Positions 54,156-64,000 of a stretch of DNA of 64,000 nt are shown here, in pieces (the stretch's first letter is position 1; each line of letters begins with the position of its first letter). Under the pieces are notes generated by a model that had not been told where the DNA came from, made no database searches, and worked only from the letters and a program-made list of their open reading frames with translations. Source of the stretch: Rheum nobile. Taxonomy: Eukaryota; Streptophyta; Magnoliopsida; Caryophyllales; Polygonaceae. The position numbers and the translations under genes were made by a program. The stretch covers positions 1,674,001-1,738,000 of the forward strand of contig WOAB01000142.1 in the NCBI GenBank assembly GCA_027886185.1. Reading direction: 5' to 3'.

Positions 54156-55729
54156 TGTATACTTTTTATTGATGTTGTAGGTATAACATGGTTTTCGTTC
54201 CATTTACTGGTGTTGATAATCATAAAAAGTCTATTACGTTTGCTGCTGGTTTGCTATTGAATGAATATATACCTTCTTATGTGTGGTTATTTGATAATTT
54301 GAAAAAGGCAATGGGCCGTGAGCCGTATATGATTCTAACTGACCAAGATGTTGCTGTTAAATCTGTTGTTGAGCAAGTTTTTAGTGGTTCTGTTCATCGG
54401 TTATGTATGTGGCATATCATGAAGAAGGTCAATTTGAAAGTGAGATTCCCTCATATGACATGTCCTACTACTATTGATGGATTCCATAAGAAGTTTAATG
54501 GCATTGTTTGGAGCGATGAACTTACTCCTATTCAGTTTGAAGAGCAGTGGTCTACTATTATTTCTGAATATGGTCTGGAGATGAATGAGTGGTTGGGAGT
54601 TATGTTTGATCTAAGATGTTACTGGATACCTTCATTCTTCCATGATGTTAAGATGGCTGGCATGTTGAGGACAACGTCTCGGTCTGAAAGCCAAAACAGT
54701 TTCTTTGGTAATTTTCTTGGGTCGCAGTCAACTCTTGTTGTGTTCATGATGCAGTTTAATAGTGCAATTGAGTCACAAAGGCACAATCAGAAGAAGTTGG
54801 ATTTGGATTCTTCCACTTGCTCTCCACGCTTGAAGACGCCGTTGGAGACAAAGGCATTGTGCTTCAATCTACACCATCAACATGTTCTATGATGTGCAGA
54901 AAGAGATTTATAGTGCTACTTACCAGTGTTCGCTTGTTGATCTGAGGAAGCAAACCGATATTCATCAATATGAAGTTAGTTTCCTAGTTGGGAAAATCAT
55001 ACAGTTCAACATGTGATTGCTAGTGATGACTACCACTGTTCTTGCAACAAGTTCCTTAGTGTAGGTATTCCTTGCTGCCATATCTTCATGGTATTTAAAA
55101 ATCTTGGTATCAAGTCATTACCTACAAAATTCATTAATACTCGTTGGACGAAGCAAGCAATTTTACAGCCTCTTTTTGAAGTGGATGGTTCAGTTGACGA
55201 TGGTAGTGTTCAGATTGATGAGAAGAAGCAATTGGTGACTGAACTTTTGTCAGAGATTCATTATTGTGTTGATATTTTGGGTGACAATGTTGATAAAATG
55301 AAGGAGTTTTTGTGTGTGATAAAGGAGCAAAAGACAGCTTTTATGAGTGTAGCAACAGTTGAGACATCTGCTTCCACCTCAACAAGAAATTATTCAAAAT
55401 TTGTAGGTGCTTTACCAGATCAAGTTAATGTTCATCCTCCTCCACGAGCAAACAACAAGGGCAGGAAGAGACGCATTAGGAGTGGACAAGAGATCGGGAT
55501 AGAAAACTCAAAGAAGCAAAAGAGAACATGTGTGATTTGCAAAAAGTATGGACACAATTATAAGACATGCCCTCAATATGAGGATTAGGGAACACTTGTT
55601 ATAGATTCAAAATTTTAACGGAATATTGATTCAAGTTGTATTTTTTTCGTTAGCTTTTGTTATTCAAACATTCTGTGTTTTCTTTTGTTATTGAAACTTT
55701 TACACACTTTTTGTTTCATGTGCAGAAAC

Positions 55730-56100
55730 TAGATATATTATATGAACACAATAGGTATGTCATATGCACACACTGGATCTCACCATATGCTCACAAGAGC
55801 TTTCATGATATGCACACATAAGAATCCATCATATGCACACAGAAGAACTCATCATATGCACAGAGAAGAAATCATCATACACTGTTTCATGTGCAGAAAC
55901 TAGATATAATATATGAACACACTAGGTATGTCATATGCACACACTGGCTCTCACCATATGCTCTCACCATTCGTAGACTTCCTTTATATGCACAAACAAG
56001 AATACATATATGCACACACAAGAATTCAACATATGCACACACTAGCTATACATATGCACACGGTAAGCTTACCATTTGCACACAAAACACTGAGTAAATG
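55730..56100 (+). repeat. CATATGCACACA motif block between the convergent genes
   Basis: About 13 copies between the transposase stop and the Ulp1-like stop, including a partial duplication (TGTGCAGAAACTAGATAT occurs near 55720 and 55890). Confidence 0.9.
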
Positions 56101-56879
56101 TACAAAAAATATTAGCATTTTATACATTCACTCACAAAACAGTACATTGTTATTCATTACAAAACAAAACAAAACAAAACCTTCAATTGTCTTCTATCGT
56201 AGATGTCTTACTAACATTCAAGCAACTACAACGTTAAATTGTTTTGTTCAAAACACAATGTAACATTACAACATTCATAGCTTTTTCTTGTTGGCTGCAT
56301 AATTTTTCCTCTTTAGATAGGCTTCAAGCAACTGCTCAAATTTCTTCTTGTACTCATTGTGCTCACATTTGAGGAAAGTAGAGTAGTACTTCACTACCAA
56401 ATTGTTCAACTGCTTCTGGTTTTCCTTCAGCAGGCCACTGCGCCAATCTGACAACCCACCCTTTGTATGTTTCCATGTGTCTCATGGCAAAAATCCCACA
56501 GTCTATCTTGTTTTTCCCATCCCTCCAGTTCATCTCTAGTCTCTCAGTGGGAACTTTGTTTACATCCATTATGATTTGAGCTTTCGTTGTCATCTGATTT
56601 TCCATGAGAAAATTCACAAATAAAGTTCTCTGCGACAAAAAAAAACATAAGTTAGTAATAATTTTTCAATTCAATATTAATAAATTTATCATTTATAGTC
56701 AAGTTATACTCACCAATTCGCTGGGAACTTCTCCATACTTGTCATTACCTCCGTTTGACGAGTTGTCAATTATGTGCACAGCTGGTATCTTGACATTGAT
56801 TGCAATCACATAATAGTGTCCATGGGCAGCAATTGGGAAAATGAATTGTTTAATCAATAAAAATAATGTATGTTAGAAC

Positions 56880-57070
56880 ATAACAACACTTCTGTGTGCA
56901 TATGCACCCAGAAAATATGATGACACTTATGCATCCAGAACTTGTCTGTGTGTGCATATGCACACACATGCACACAAGTCTTCATATGTAAGACAAGACA
57001 TATATGCACACATAAGTGTGCACATATGCACACAAAAGTGTGGTCATATGCACACAAAAGACTTATGGAC
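56880..57070 (+). repeat. CATATGCACACA motif block in Ulp1-like intron
   Basis: Six or so copies; here GTGTGTGCATATGCACACAC forms a perfect palindrome around CATATG (about 56950). Confidence 0.88.
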
Positions 57071-57549
57071 AAATCTGCAATGTGCATATGGTTGAACAAT
57101 TCCAACTTACTAAGTCAACGTTTTGGATCTTCAAATTCTTTTTCTTGAAAGCTTGAACAGAGTTAAAGCTCGCCATTAAGCATTTGTTGAACAATATTGA
57201 TTTTTCCTCTATTGCAACTTCTTTTGCCAAAACAGTATACATCTGCATGTTTCAGAAAAATGAAGTTAGAAAATGTAATTCGTTAATAATGATATAATTT
57301 ATTACAGTATGTAATATGTACCATATGCATTGTTGGTAGGAAGAACCTCAATGGAGACGCTGCATCTTTGTATATTTCATTTTCATTTAATATTGCAGTA
57401 TATCCATCAAAAAGACCACTGTCTAGGCATTGTCCTTCCTTTAATGAGGAGAAGTCACTTTTGTAGTATGAGAATTCATTCAATTTGAAAATCACATCGT
57501 TGCATGAAACTTATTTCATTAGAAATATGATTTAACATACTTACATAAT

Positions 57550-57745
57550 AAAATTAGATACACACACATAAGAATCAAAATATGCACACATAAGAATCAA
57601 GATATGCGCACACAAGCTTTAATATATGCACACATAAGAATCAATATATGCACACACAAGTTCTAATATGCACACACAAGCTTTAATATATGCACACACA
57701 AGAATCAACATATGCATATACACTAACTATCATATGAACACATAA
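57550..57745 (+). repeat. CATATGCACACA motif block in Ulp1-like intron
   Basis: Eight copies spaced about 20-27 bp (AATATATGCACACA alternating with TAAGAATCA or AAGCTTTA), nearly a regular tandem array. Confidence 0.9.
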
Positions 57746-58175
57746 TATTTGAAAATAACATTTATATCAACTTACCAATTTTTTATTCTTGTGTTCATCA
57801 GCCAATCGTAGATATTTTTCTCCTCTGTAGTTGCATGCTCATTAATATCAACCTCTCTTGCTTTTAATGGAGATTTCACATATTCTGAAGGATTAGTTAT
57901 CCTTTTCTGTACGTTCTGCACCGGTGTCACATAAGAGTTTCCAACCACAAATGTTACCTAATAATACACACAAACCATTAGAGTCTTGCAAATTATAAAA
58001 GGTTCTAATTCAGCCAAATTTTCTTTCTCTGTACCTTCTTTGGAATGGTTGATTTTGTTGCCTCAACTGATGTTGATTCATTCGATTCCAGTTTCCTCAA
58101 TAGTTCCTTCTCCTGAGTAGAAATTAGTGAGATCCCCAAGTCAAATGATGGAACTTCACAATAATCCATTTTGTT

Positions 58176-59605
58176 CTGCAGTATGCACACAAAAGCATTG
58201 TTATATGCACACAAAGGATTTAATATATGCACACACAAGGAACAAGATATGCACACACATTAACTATCATATGAACACACAAGTTTTATCATATGCACAC
58301 ACAAAAAATTCTATTAATAAGATTTTACCTTTTTATTTTCTGCAGCCTTTTCTTCTCCTGCCACCACCTTATGTTCCCTTTTTTCCTTCCCAGCCTTCAA
58401 CATATGCACACAAAAGGGTTATTTATATAAACACACAAGTATCAACTTACGCACACACAATAAATACTAAGTGCACACAAAATTCACGCAGTAGGATGTA
58501 CTATGATTTTTACCTTTGTCTCTGATGTCTCCGCAATGATTTGCGCCTCCTCAATTATTTGACAAGGCATCTCCCTTGGACGCTCAATCTTCAACATATG
58601 CACACAAAGAGTTATTTATATGCGTGTATAAACAATTTATATGCACACACAAGTTTTAAGATATGCACACAGTAGGTATTATGTTTTTTACCTCTTTCTC
58701 TCCTGATGCTTCCTTATCTTCCTCCACATTAGTTTGGCCTTGCATTTCACTAGAACCCCCAACCTTCAATATGCACACACAATAATTAATAAATGCACAC
58801 ACAAGGGTTATTTATATGCACACAAAAGTATCAATCTATGCACACACATATCATTTTATATGCACACACAAGTTTTAAGATATACACACAGTAGGTTTTC
58901 TCTGACTTTTACCTCTTTCTCTCCTGATGCGTCCTGTTCCTCATTGATTTGGCCTTGCATTTCACTAGAACCCCCAACCTTCAATATACACACAACCTTC
59001 AACATATGCACAAACAAGTTTTAACATATGCACACGCAAGTTTCAAGATATGCACACATTAGGTTCTACTCTGGTTCTTACCTCTTTCTCTCCTGATGGC
59101 TACTTAACTTCCTCCTCAATTATTTGGAATGGCATTTCCCTTGAACCACCAACCTTCAACATATGCACACACAAGAGATATTTATATGCACACAAAAGTA
59201 TCAACATATGCACACACATAACATTTTATAAGCACACACAAGTTTTAAGATATGCACATGATTTTTACCTCTTTCTCTGCTGAATCCTCCTTATCGTTGT
59301 CGTCAATTATTTGAACAGGTATTGTACTTGAACCCTTAACCTTCAACATATGCACACACAAGAATTATAAGGTATGCACACACAAGAGTTATTAGTATGC
59401 ACACACAAGTATCAACATATGCACACAAATGATTTTTATTATTTTTACCTCTTTCGCCCCTAATGACTCCTTATCTTGCTTTTCAATGATTTGGCCAGAC
59501 ATTTCACTTGGACCCTTAAACTTCAACATATGCACACACAGGGGTTATTTATATACACACACAATGACTCAACATATGCACACACAGATTTATTGTTAAA
59601 AGATT
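58176..59605 (+). repeat. CATATGCACACA motif blocks in the introns of the small-exon array
   Basis: Each of the eight introns in this stretch has three to six copies, about 35 in total, all in plus orientation, i.e. antisense to the gene. At most 3' splice sites the minus strand reads GTGTGCATATGTTGAAG, so the motif abuts the acceptor. Confidence 0.92.
58329..59520 (-). repeat. Tandemly duplicated exon-intron units in the Ulp1-like gene
   Basis: Seven phase-0 exons of 66-75 nt: 59520-59449, 59340-59269, 59153-59082, 58978-58913, 58763-58692, 58588-58514 and 58394-58329. Six encode variants of one acidic peptide, roughly V-G-G-S-S-E-M-x-x-Q-I-I-E-E-x-D-K-E-A-S then GEKE. Unit length is 170-220 bp including the intron. 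The middle copy has an internal TAG. Confidence 0.9.
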
Positions 59606-60559
59606 TTCTTACCTGATTTCCATCATCTTCTTCATTGTCATTAATATTTACCTCCTCCATGATTTCTTCTTCATTATGAGGCTCCTCTATGTTTACCTGG
59701 TTTTGTTCTTCCTCATTTTCTTTTTCCTTGTCATTTACAATTTCTTCTCCCTTTTCAATGATGCTGGCCTCCTCCATGTTGTCTTCGTAAGTGTAAGGCT
59801 CCTCCATGTTTCCTCGTTCTTCCTTATCATCATCACTGCCAACAATCTGGGATTCGTGCATGTTTTCTTCATCATTGGTTTTCTTCATTAGAAGGTAAAA
59901 ATATGGATTAGTACTCGTTATATTGTAACAAAATATATAGCAAACAAAAACACATTATTAACTTACTTCACCATAATCCCTTGATACTTGTTGAACAAAA
60001 TCCGACAGTCCAGGTACCCACATAGATCCCTCATTCTTCTCTTTTTCCTTCAAAGTTTTATCAATTTCATCCAAGCACTTTACAGCTTCGTCCCAGAATT
60101 CAGATTGGTTGTCAAAGTCGTCATCATCAGTTTGAGACAAGGATTCCGATCTCAGCTTAACATTTAAAATCTTCTCACAACCAATGTTGACCTTGTTCAG
60201 TAAACCATTGTGAGCAAGCTATGGTGGTGTCCCCTTGTTCTTATTCACAAACTTTCTAATCTTGATAACCATTTCTTCAGCATCATGTAGATAGCCCTTC
60301 ATGAATGTCTTGAGTTCGTCGTCATTTGGAGCAGCATCATTCTGTTTATCTTGGGCAGAATCTGTCTCTTCCTCCTTTGTTGATTCATCTTGATCGTGAA
60401 ACTGAGGTCTTCCCCTTATAAACCCTCTCCCAATCCACCATGGATTAACTCTTCGTCTTCTCTTTCCTTTAGGGTCTTTGTGTTCTAGTTCTTGATTATT
60501 GGGAATTTCCTCTCAGAAGACTTTCCTTTGAACACCATTTGGTCAACATATACCAACTG

Positions 60560-60815
60560 CAAAGAAGTGATATGCACACATTAAGATGTGAACAAAGAGG
60601 TAAACACATTGTAGAAGACATATGCACACAACACTGTAAGCATATGCACTCAACACCATAATCATATGCACACAGCACGAGACATGTGTGTGCACACAGA
60701 TATGCACCCATTTATGTCCATGTGCACACACATGTGTGTGCAGTGCACACACGTGTGTCTGGATATGAAAGTTTTATTCTTACCAGTATTCATATATGCA
60801 CACAAATTTCAGGAA
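60560..60815 (+). repeat. CATATGCACACA motif block in the first Ulp1-like intron
   Basis: About eight copies, with GTGTGTGCACACA palindromes near 60690-60760. A donor-region block AAAGTTTTATTCTTACCAGT is duplicated at about 60768 and 60836, giving two possible 5' splice sites. Confidence 0.88.
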
Positions 60816-61809
60816 ATAATGAATTCAAAGAAATAAAAGTTTTATTCTTACCAGTAGTAGTAACAGAGGTCCCGTGTATGGTTTTGTTGTACTAGTTTTC
60901 CAATTACCTCTACACTCAATAAGCTTGTCAAAGACAAAGGCACTCTAATTATATTGGTTTATCTTGTCAACATCATCTAGGAGATCAAGTATCTCAAACT
61001 TCAATTTCCCATTCGTGTGCCCATCCACCACCGAATTGACAAAAAAGAGGATGAAGTACCTCTTGAACCAAATATCCCCTTGATATGTCAGCATCTTGTC
61101 TTTGATATTACTGAGCATAATACTCCTCGTTGTCTTTTTTGGGAAGTCGTCAGCTAACTTGGCAAGGATTTCTTTGTTGCGCAATTTATCAGGAGCGACA
61201 ATTCTGATGCTGCCCTTCGGAATGCCGAGATAGTCATATGCATCATTCTCAGTAACCAAAATCTCTGCAGAACCCTTTAACTTGATGGTGCATTTACATT
61301 CATCAAATTTGCTAGCAACATATAGGCCTAGCCTCCCTGGCAAGTCTTCGACCTTCCACGCAAGCAATGCTCCAAATCCCATGTCTATAACAGCTTGTCT
61401 CTGAGCAGCACTGGAATTTTGTTCATCAGCAAACATTCGAACAAGTGTTCTTGGGGATTTTCTACATAACACCTGAGGGTTAACATTCCTAGCTTCAGTT
61501 ATCCCTTTCTTCACGTTCAATTGTTGCTTTGTGATATTTACAGTCTCCTTCTCCTCCTTTTTCCCTCTCTTTGATACCTTCTCAGTGTCCTTGTCCTCCT
61601 TTTTCTGTTTCTTTTATCTAGATACCTCTGGTTCTGTAGGGCTTTTCTTCCTCTTGCCTTTTTATTTGTGTTTTTCATTAACTTCCTTCTCTTTTGCTTC
61701 AGTGTGCGCTGGCTTTGACTTCTTTGTATATCTTGGGGCTTTTCTTGTTCCTTCCCTTTGTTTCTTCCTTCTTGTTTCTGTGCCCAAAATAAAAGAAACA
61801 CAATAATAT

Positions 61810-61922
61810 TTAACATATGAACACATAAGTATTAAAGTGTTGTACATAATGTACACAACACTTGCCTCAAGGTTTGCACACACAATATGAACACACATTA
61901 ACTCATAGTATATGAAGACAAA
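61810..61922 (+). repeat. CATATGCACACA-like motif block at the right edge of the visible MULE
   Basis: A few degenerate copies (CATATGAACACATAAG, GTTTGCACACACAATATGAA, CACACATTAAC) up to the LTR insertion point. Confidence 0.7.
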
Positions 61923-63215
61923 TGACAAGGCCGGAAACCGGTGTCATTTTCCTGTCAAAGAAATCCTAATTCACCTACTAAAGAGTATAGCAAGCAAGTC
62001 AGGGTCGATCCCACAGGGAGTCGATTATCTGTATGCAATTAACGTGTGACTAACAAGTAACAGGGGGGGTTTTAGAATATTCGCAGAGTAATAGAGATGC
62101 AAGCTTTAAAAGAAGAAGAAATATGATGAGGGAAAGTATTCCACTAGACAAATATCCACACTGCAGATAAAACAGGTTGATCACTGATAACTATTGTTTC
62201 AAGTTCTTTTCACAATCTTATAGTTGTTCCCATCCTGATCTTAAGTACTACCAATTCTCACAATTGTTGATAGACTTATCACGATATCAATGGAAGAAAA
62301 CCTTACCACTAACAAAGCAATAGCGATGCACACAAGGATATAGGATACATGCAAATAGAAGAAAACCTTACTACTTAACATGCAAATAATTCTCTCTCAC
62401 AATTGCGCACTCGTATTCCACTATATGCAACAATTGTGTTTGCCACTAGGTAAGCACTCGTATTCCACTATATGCAAACCCTAGCACTATGATAGATATC
62501 GATAAACCTAGTTAGCAACTCTAGATAAATCAATACAAACCAATAGACACTATGCTCAAGAGAATTAAACCAACTTTATAAGATATAGAACAAGGAATAG
62601 AAATCTCACAACCAATTCATTACAATGCTTCAATTGTCTAGCGAAACAAAGGTGTTTAGTTCTCCATTCATTCAAACCCTAGATCTGGAATGAATAAAGA
62701 GAGAGAACGTCCGTGTACTTCTCTAAAACTAGAAAAACTCTTAAATAGGTTCAGAAAAGATAAGCTAAACCTAGCAAATAAAAATAAGAAAATAAAATAA
62801 TAGAAAGTAGAATATCTGAAAATGCTAAATCGGAAACAAATAAACGCTGGCCGCGAGGCGTCGACCTCCACCGCGGGGAGGTGAGTTCCACCGCGGGGCG
62901 GTGGCTTCGTTGTGTCGCCTTCTCTGAGATCCACCGCCGAGTCGCGATGGCTTGTGACGCGGGGCGGCAAAGACCAGCTTCTTCAGTTCTTCATCTTCTG
63001 CTTTCCTGTACTACCAAGTGATGGCACCTTCCTCCATGAATCCTGAGCAGATCTTCTCCTCCATCTTCTCCATCCTTCATTAAGCTGTAAATCCTATGAT
63101 ATCTTCACTTCTTAACTCTTCTTCTGGATTACAGACTTAGCCTAAATCTACATTGAAACTCTATCTAAATCATGTCAATAATCACTAGTTAAGGGGCCTG
63201 AAATGGCACCTATCA
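61923..63215 (-). repeat. 3' LTR of a minus-strand LTR element running off the right edge
   Basis: Plus-strand TGACAAGGCCGGAAACC to GGCACCTATCA, i.e. a 1293-bp LTR beginning TGATAGGTGCC on the minus strand. Directly outside it the minus strand has the polypurine tract AAGTGTGGGGGAATT (63216-63230), which makes this the 3' LTR. The GGGTCGATCCCACAGGGAGTCG segment and the long LTR recall large plant Ty3/gypsy elements. The second LTR is beyond the window. Confidence 0.75.
62845..62970. repeat. GC-rich CCACCGCGGGG minisatellite inside the right LTR
   Basis: CTCCACCGCGGGGAGGTGAG, TTCCACCGCGGGGCGGTGG and ATCCACCGCCGAGTCGCGATGG are degenerate units. They resemble the CCCCGCGGTGG and GGGTCGCGGTGG units in the LTRs of the gag-only copia element. 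Confidence 0.8.
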
Positions 63216-64000
63216 AATTCCCCCACACTTAGACCTTCACTCATCCCGAGTAAATCAAAACTAATCATACTCCAATCATCAAACACTAAGGCCTCAGGAA
63301 GTGCGAGCAAACATGATACCAGTGACTACAACAACTCAACAATCAGCTCCAGACAACCAAAACAAGTGATGCGAGAAAAATCTATTCCTAACTCCTGTCT
63401 AGCTCCTTATCGCTCCAGAGTGACCTACCCGAACTCCTTATATCACCTCTGCTTATGACGCCAGCCTCCAGAATGATCCTAAAATCACTCTTTTTTTTTC
63501 TTTACGCTCATCTTGCCTAGGCGCCCTCTCGGGTTTTCACCTAGCCACTCATTTCATTTTGCTAGACATCTCACATGTACTCACATCACTCCAGTCCACT
63601 TTTGCACCGGTCTATACCAGTCGGACTACCTGCTTATTACCTGAACCGCCCTTTCGGGTTTTCAGCTCATCCTAGGATTTTGATTGCCTTTTTCAAATAT
63701 TTTTGGCTTTTTTTTTCTTTGAGAAAAATGCTCGAATCTGAAATGCAAATACGAATTGCATAAACAAACTATGTACAAAAACCATGATAAGAAGCAAGTC
63801 TAAATCCCTCCCCACACTTGAAACACACATTGTCCTCAATGTAGAGACGAAGACAGAACGAAATAGGGGAGAAGGAAAATAAACTCACTGGAAAGATGGA
63901 TACGGTGGATAGCCCGGCGGAGGTGGGTACCGCCCAAAATAATGCTCTTGCATGTATGCCTCAGCTGAACTCAACCGGCTCGTAATATCACTCTCAATAT
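63216..64000 (-). other. Internal 3' region of the right-edge LTR element
   Basis: Polypurine tract, then noncoding sequence with CT-rich and T-run stretches and CCCCACACTTGAAACACACA near 63810, a phrase often seen in the untranslated ends of large plant LTR elements. No coding domain is visible before the window ends. Confidence 0.5.

Larger units (their letters stand above)
52272..55588 (+). pseudogene. FAR1/FRS-related MULE transposase
   Basis: Model: exon 1 52272-52281, exon 2 53066-53882, exon 3 54181-55588, GT-AG introns. Exon 2 has the FAR1-type DNA-binding domain (AIQFYRIYAEACGFSIHVNS, RTVSNRCGCDAKMWFRFAG, HFVSEHTHPML) and first catalytic Asp (VVSADATYQLN). Exon 3 has MVFVPFTGVDNHKKS, second Asp (MILTDQDVAVKSVVEQVF), CMWH, RSESQN (probable Glu) and a SWIM zinc finger (CSCNKFLSVGIPCCHIF), and ends with a zinc knuckle (CVICKKYGHNYKTC). 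It would cut and paste the element. TAA at 53167-53169 and frameshifts near 54860 and 54990 inactivate it. Confidence 0.9.
56275..61520 (-). pseudogene. Ulp1/C48 protease-like gene of the MULE, many exons
   Basis: The 5' exon (61520-60852) has RQAVIDMGFGALLAWKVEDL and YDYLGIPKGSIR, a region common in plant Ulp1-type transposon proteins; start near 61790 is possible. Exon 60556-59977 is charged; 59886-59613 is Glu-rich; seven small exons follow, then 58175-58035 (PSFDLGIS) and 57957-57776 (VVGNSYVTPVQNVQKRITNP). The C-terminal exons hold the cysteine-protease triad: His in AHGHYYVIAIN (56825), Asp in VHIIDNSS, Cys in KIDCGIFAMRHMETY. Ulp1 enzymes remove SUMO; the role in transposons is unknown. 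TAGs near 60932 and 60220, a stop in exon 59153-59082 and a frameshift near 56470 make it inactive. Confidence 0.85.
51900..61922. mobile_element. Mutator-like element with FAR1-type transposase and Ulp1-like gene
   Basis: Two convergent genes and their repeat-filled introns make one 10-kb unit. The transposase gene (+) fills 52272-55588 and the Ulp1-like gene (-) fills 56275 to at least 61520. MULEs carrying Ulp1-type proteases are known in plants (Kaonashi/KIU in Arabidopsis and rice, CUMULE in melon). The same CATATGCACACA-like motif runs through the noncoding parts of both genes, which binds the two halves together. The left end is set only roughly; no terminal inverted repeat could be paired because the right side is interrupted by an LTR element at 61923. 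Confidence 0.8.

Noticed and set aside
57550..59600. CRISPR-like regular repeats
   Set aside because: Spacing is irregular, the unit is about 10-12 bp, and it sits in introns of plant transposon genes; CRISPR arrays do not occur in plant nuclear DNA.
61531..61928. Hydrophobic plus-strand and Lys/Arg-rich minus-strand frames
   Set aside because: The minus frames may hold the basic first exon of the Ulp1-like gene, but start and splice sites could not be fixed; the plus frame is its shadow.

Overview
The window is nuclear DNA of a flowering plant, probably a eudicot; the sequence alone does not give the species. The evidence is plant-type LTR retrotransposons primed by initiator-Met tRNA, CACTA and Mutator-like DNA transposons, a LINE remnant, AT-rich spacers, and one intron-rich gene of a plant-expanded family. 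About 85% of the window is transposon-derived. Only one host gene looks intact: a serine carboxypeptidase-like (SCPL) gene of 14 exons at 41439-50478. A first-exon fragment of a second SCPL gene lies just downstream.

Layout. 1-2457: decayed minus-strand Ty3/gypsy gag with a probable LTR, then a CACTA end. 2458-11696: a Ty3/gypsy chromovirus with 207/222-bp LTRs and a GTCAC target duplication, split by a CACTA element (6055-10200). That CACTA carries fragments of two unrelated host genes in one orientation: mannose-6-phosphate isomerase and a Gfo/Idh/MocA oxidoreductase. 12861-29065: minus-strand Ty1/copia element I. Its 3' LTR holds a 962-bp foldback transposon with a 9-bp target duplication, and its gag is split by plus-strand copia element III (18505-25951). 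29525-37437: related minus-strand copia element II, target duplication CTTGG. Elements I and II both lack the RNase H catalytic core. 37965-41060: LINE RNase H remnant, split by a 2.5-kb non-autonomous copia element encoding only gag and protease (38309-40817, target duplication ATCAT).

41439-50478 is the SCPL gene. Ser-Asp-His residues, oxyanion hole, signal sequence and all 13 GT-AG introns are in place; large introns are loaded with MITEs, a foldback element, a TA/AG microsatellite and a 2.3-kb inverted-repeat element. About 51.9-61.9 kb is a Mutator-like element with two convergent genes: a FAR1/FRS-type transposase (+) and a Ulp1/C48 protease-like gene (-), both with disabling mutations. 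Its non-coding parts carry a short motif close to CATATGCACACA, more than 70 times and nearly always in the same orientation. Part of the Ulp1-like gene has grown by tandem duplication of ~72-bp exons with their introns. From 61923 the window enters the 3' LTR of another minus-strand LTR element that runs off the right edge.

Order of events: chromovirus then CACTA; copia I then foldback and copia III; LINE then gag-only copia; SCPL paralogue next to or broken by the MULE, then the right-edge LTR element. The most interesting points are the MULE motif and exon array, the double gene capture, the gag-protease-only copia, and the RNase H core loss shared by two copia copies.
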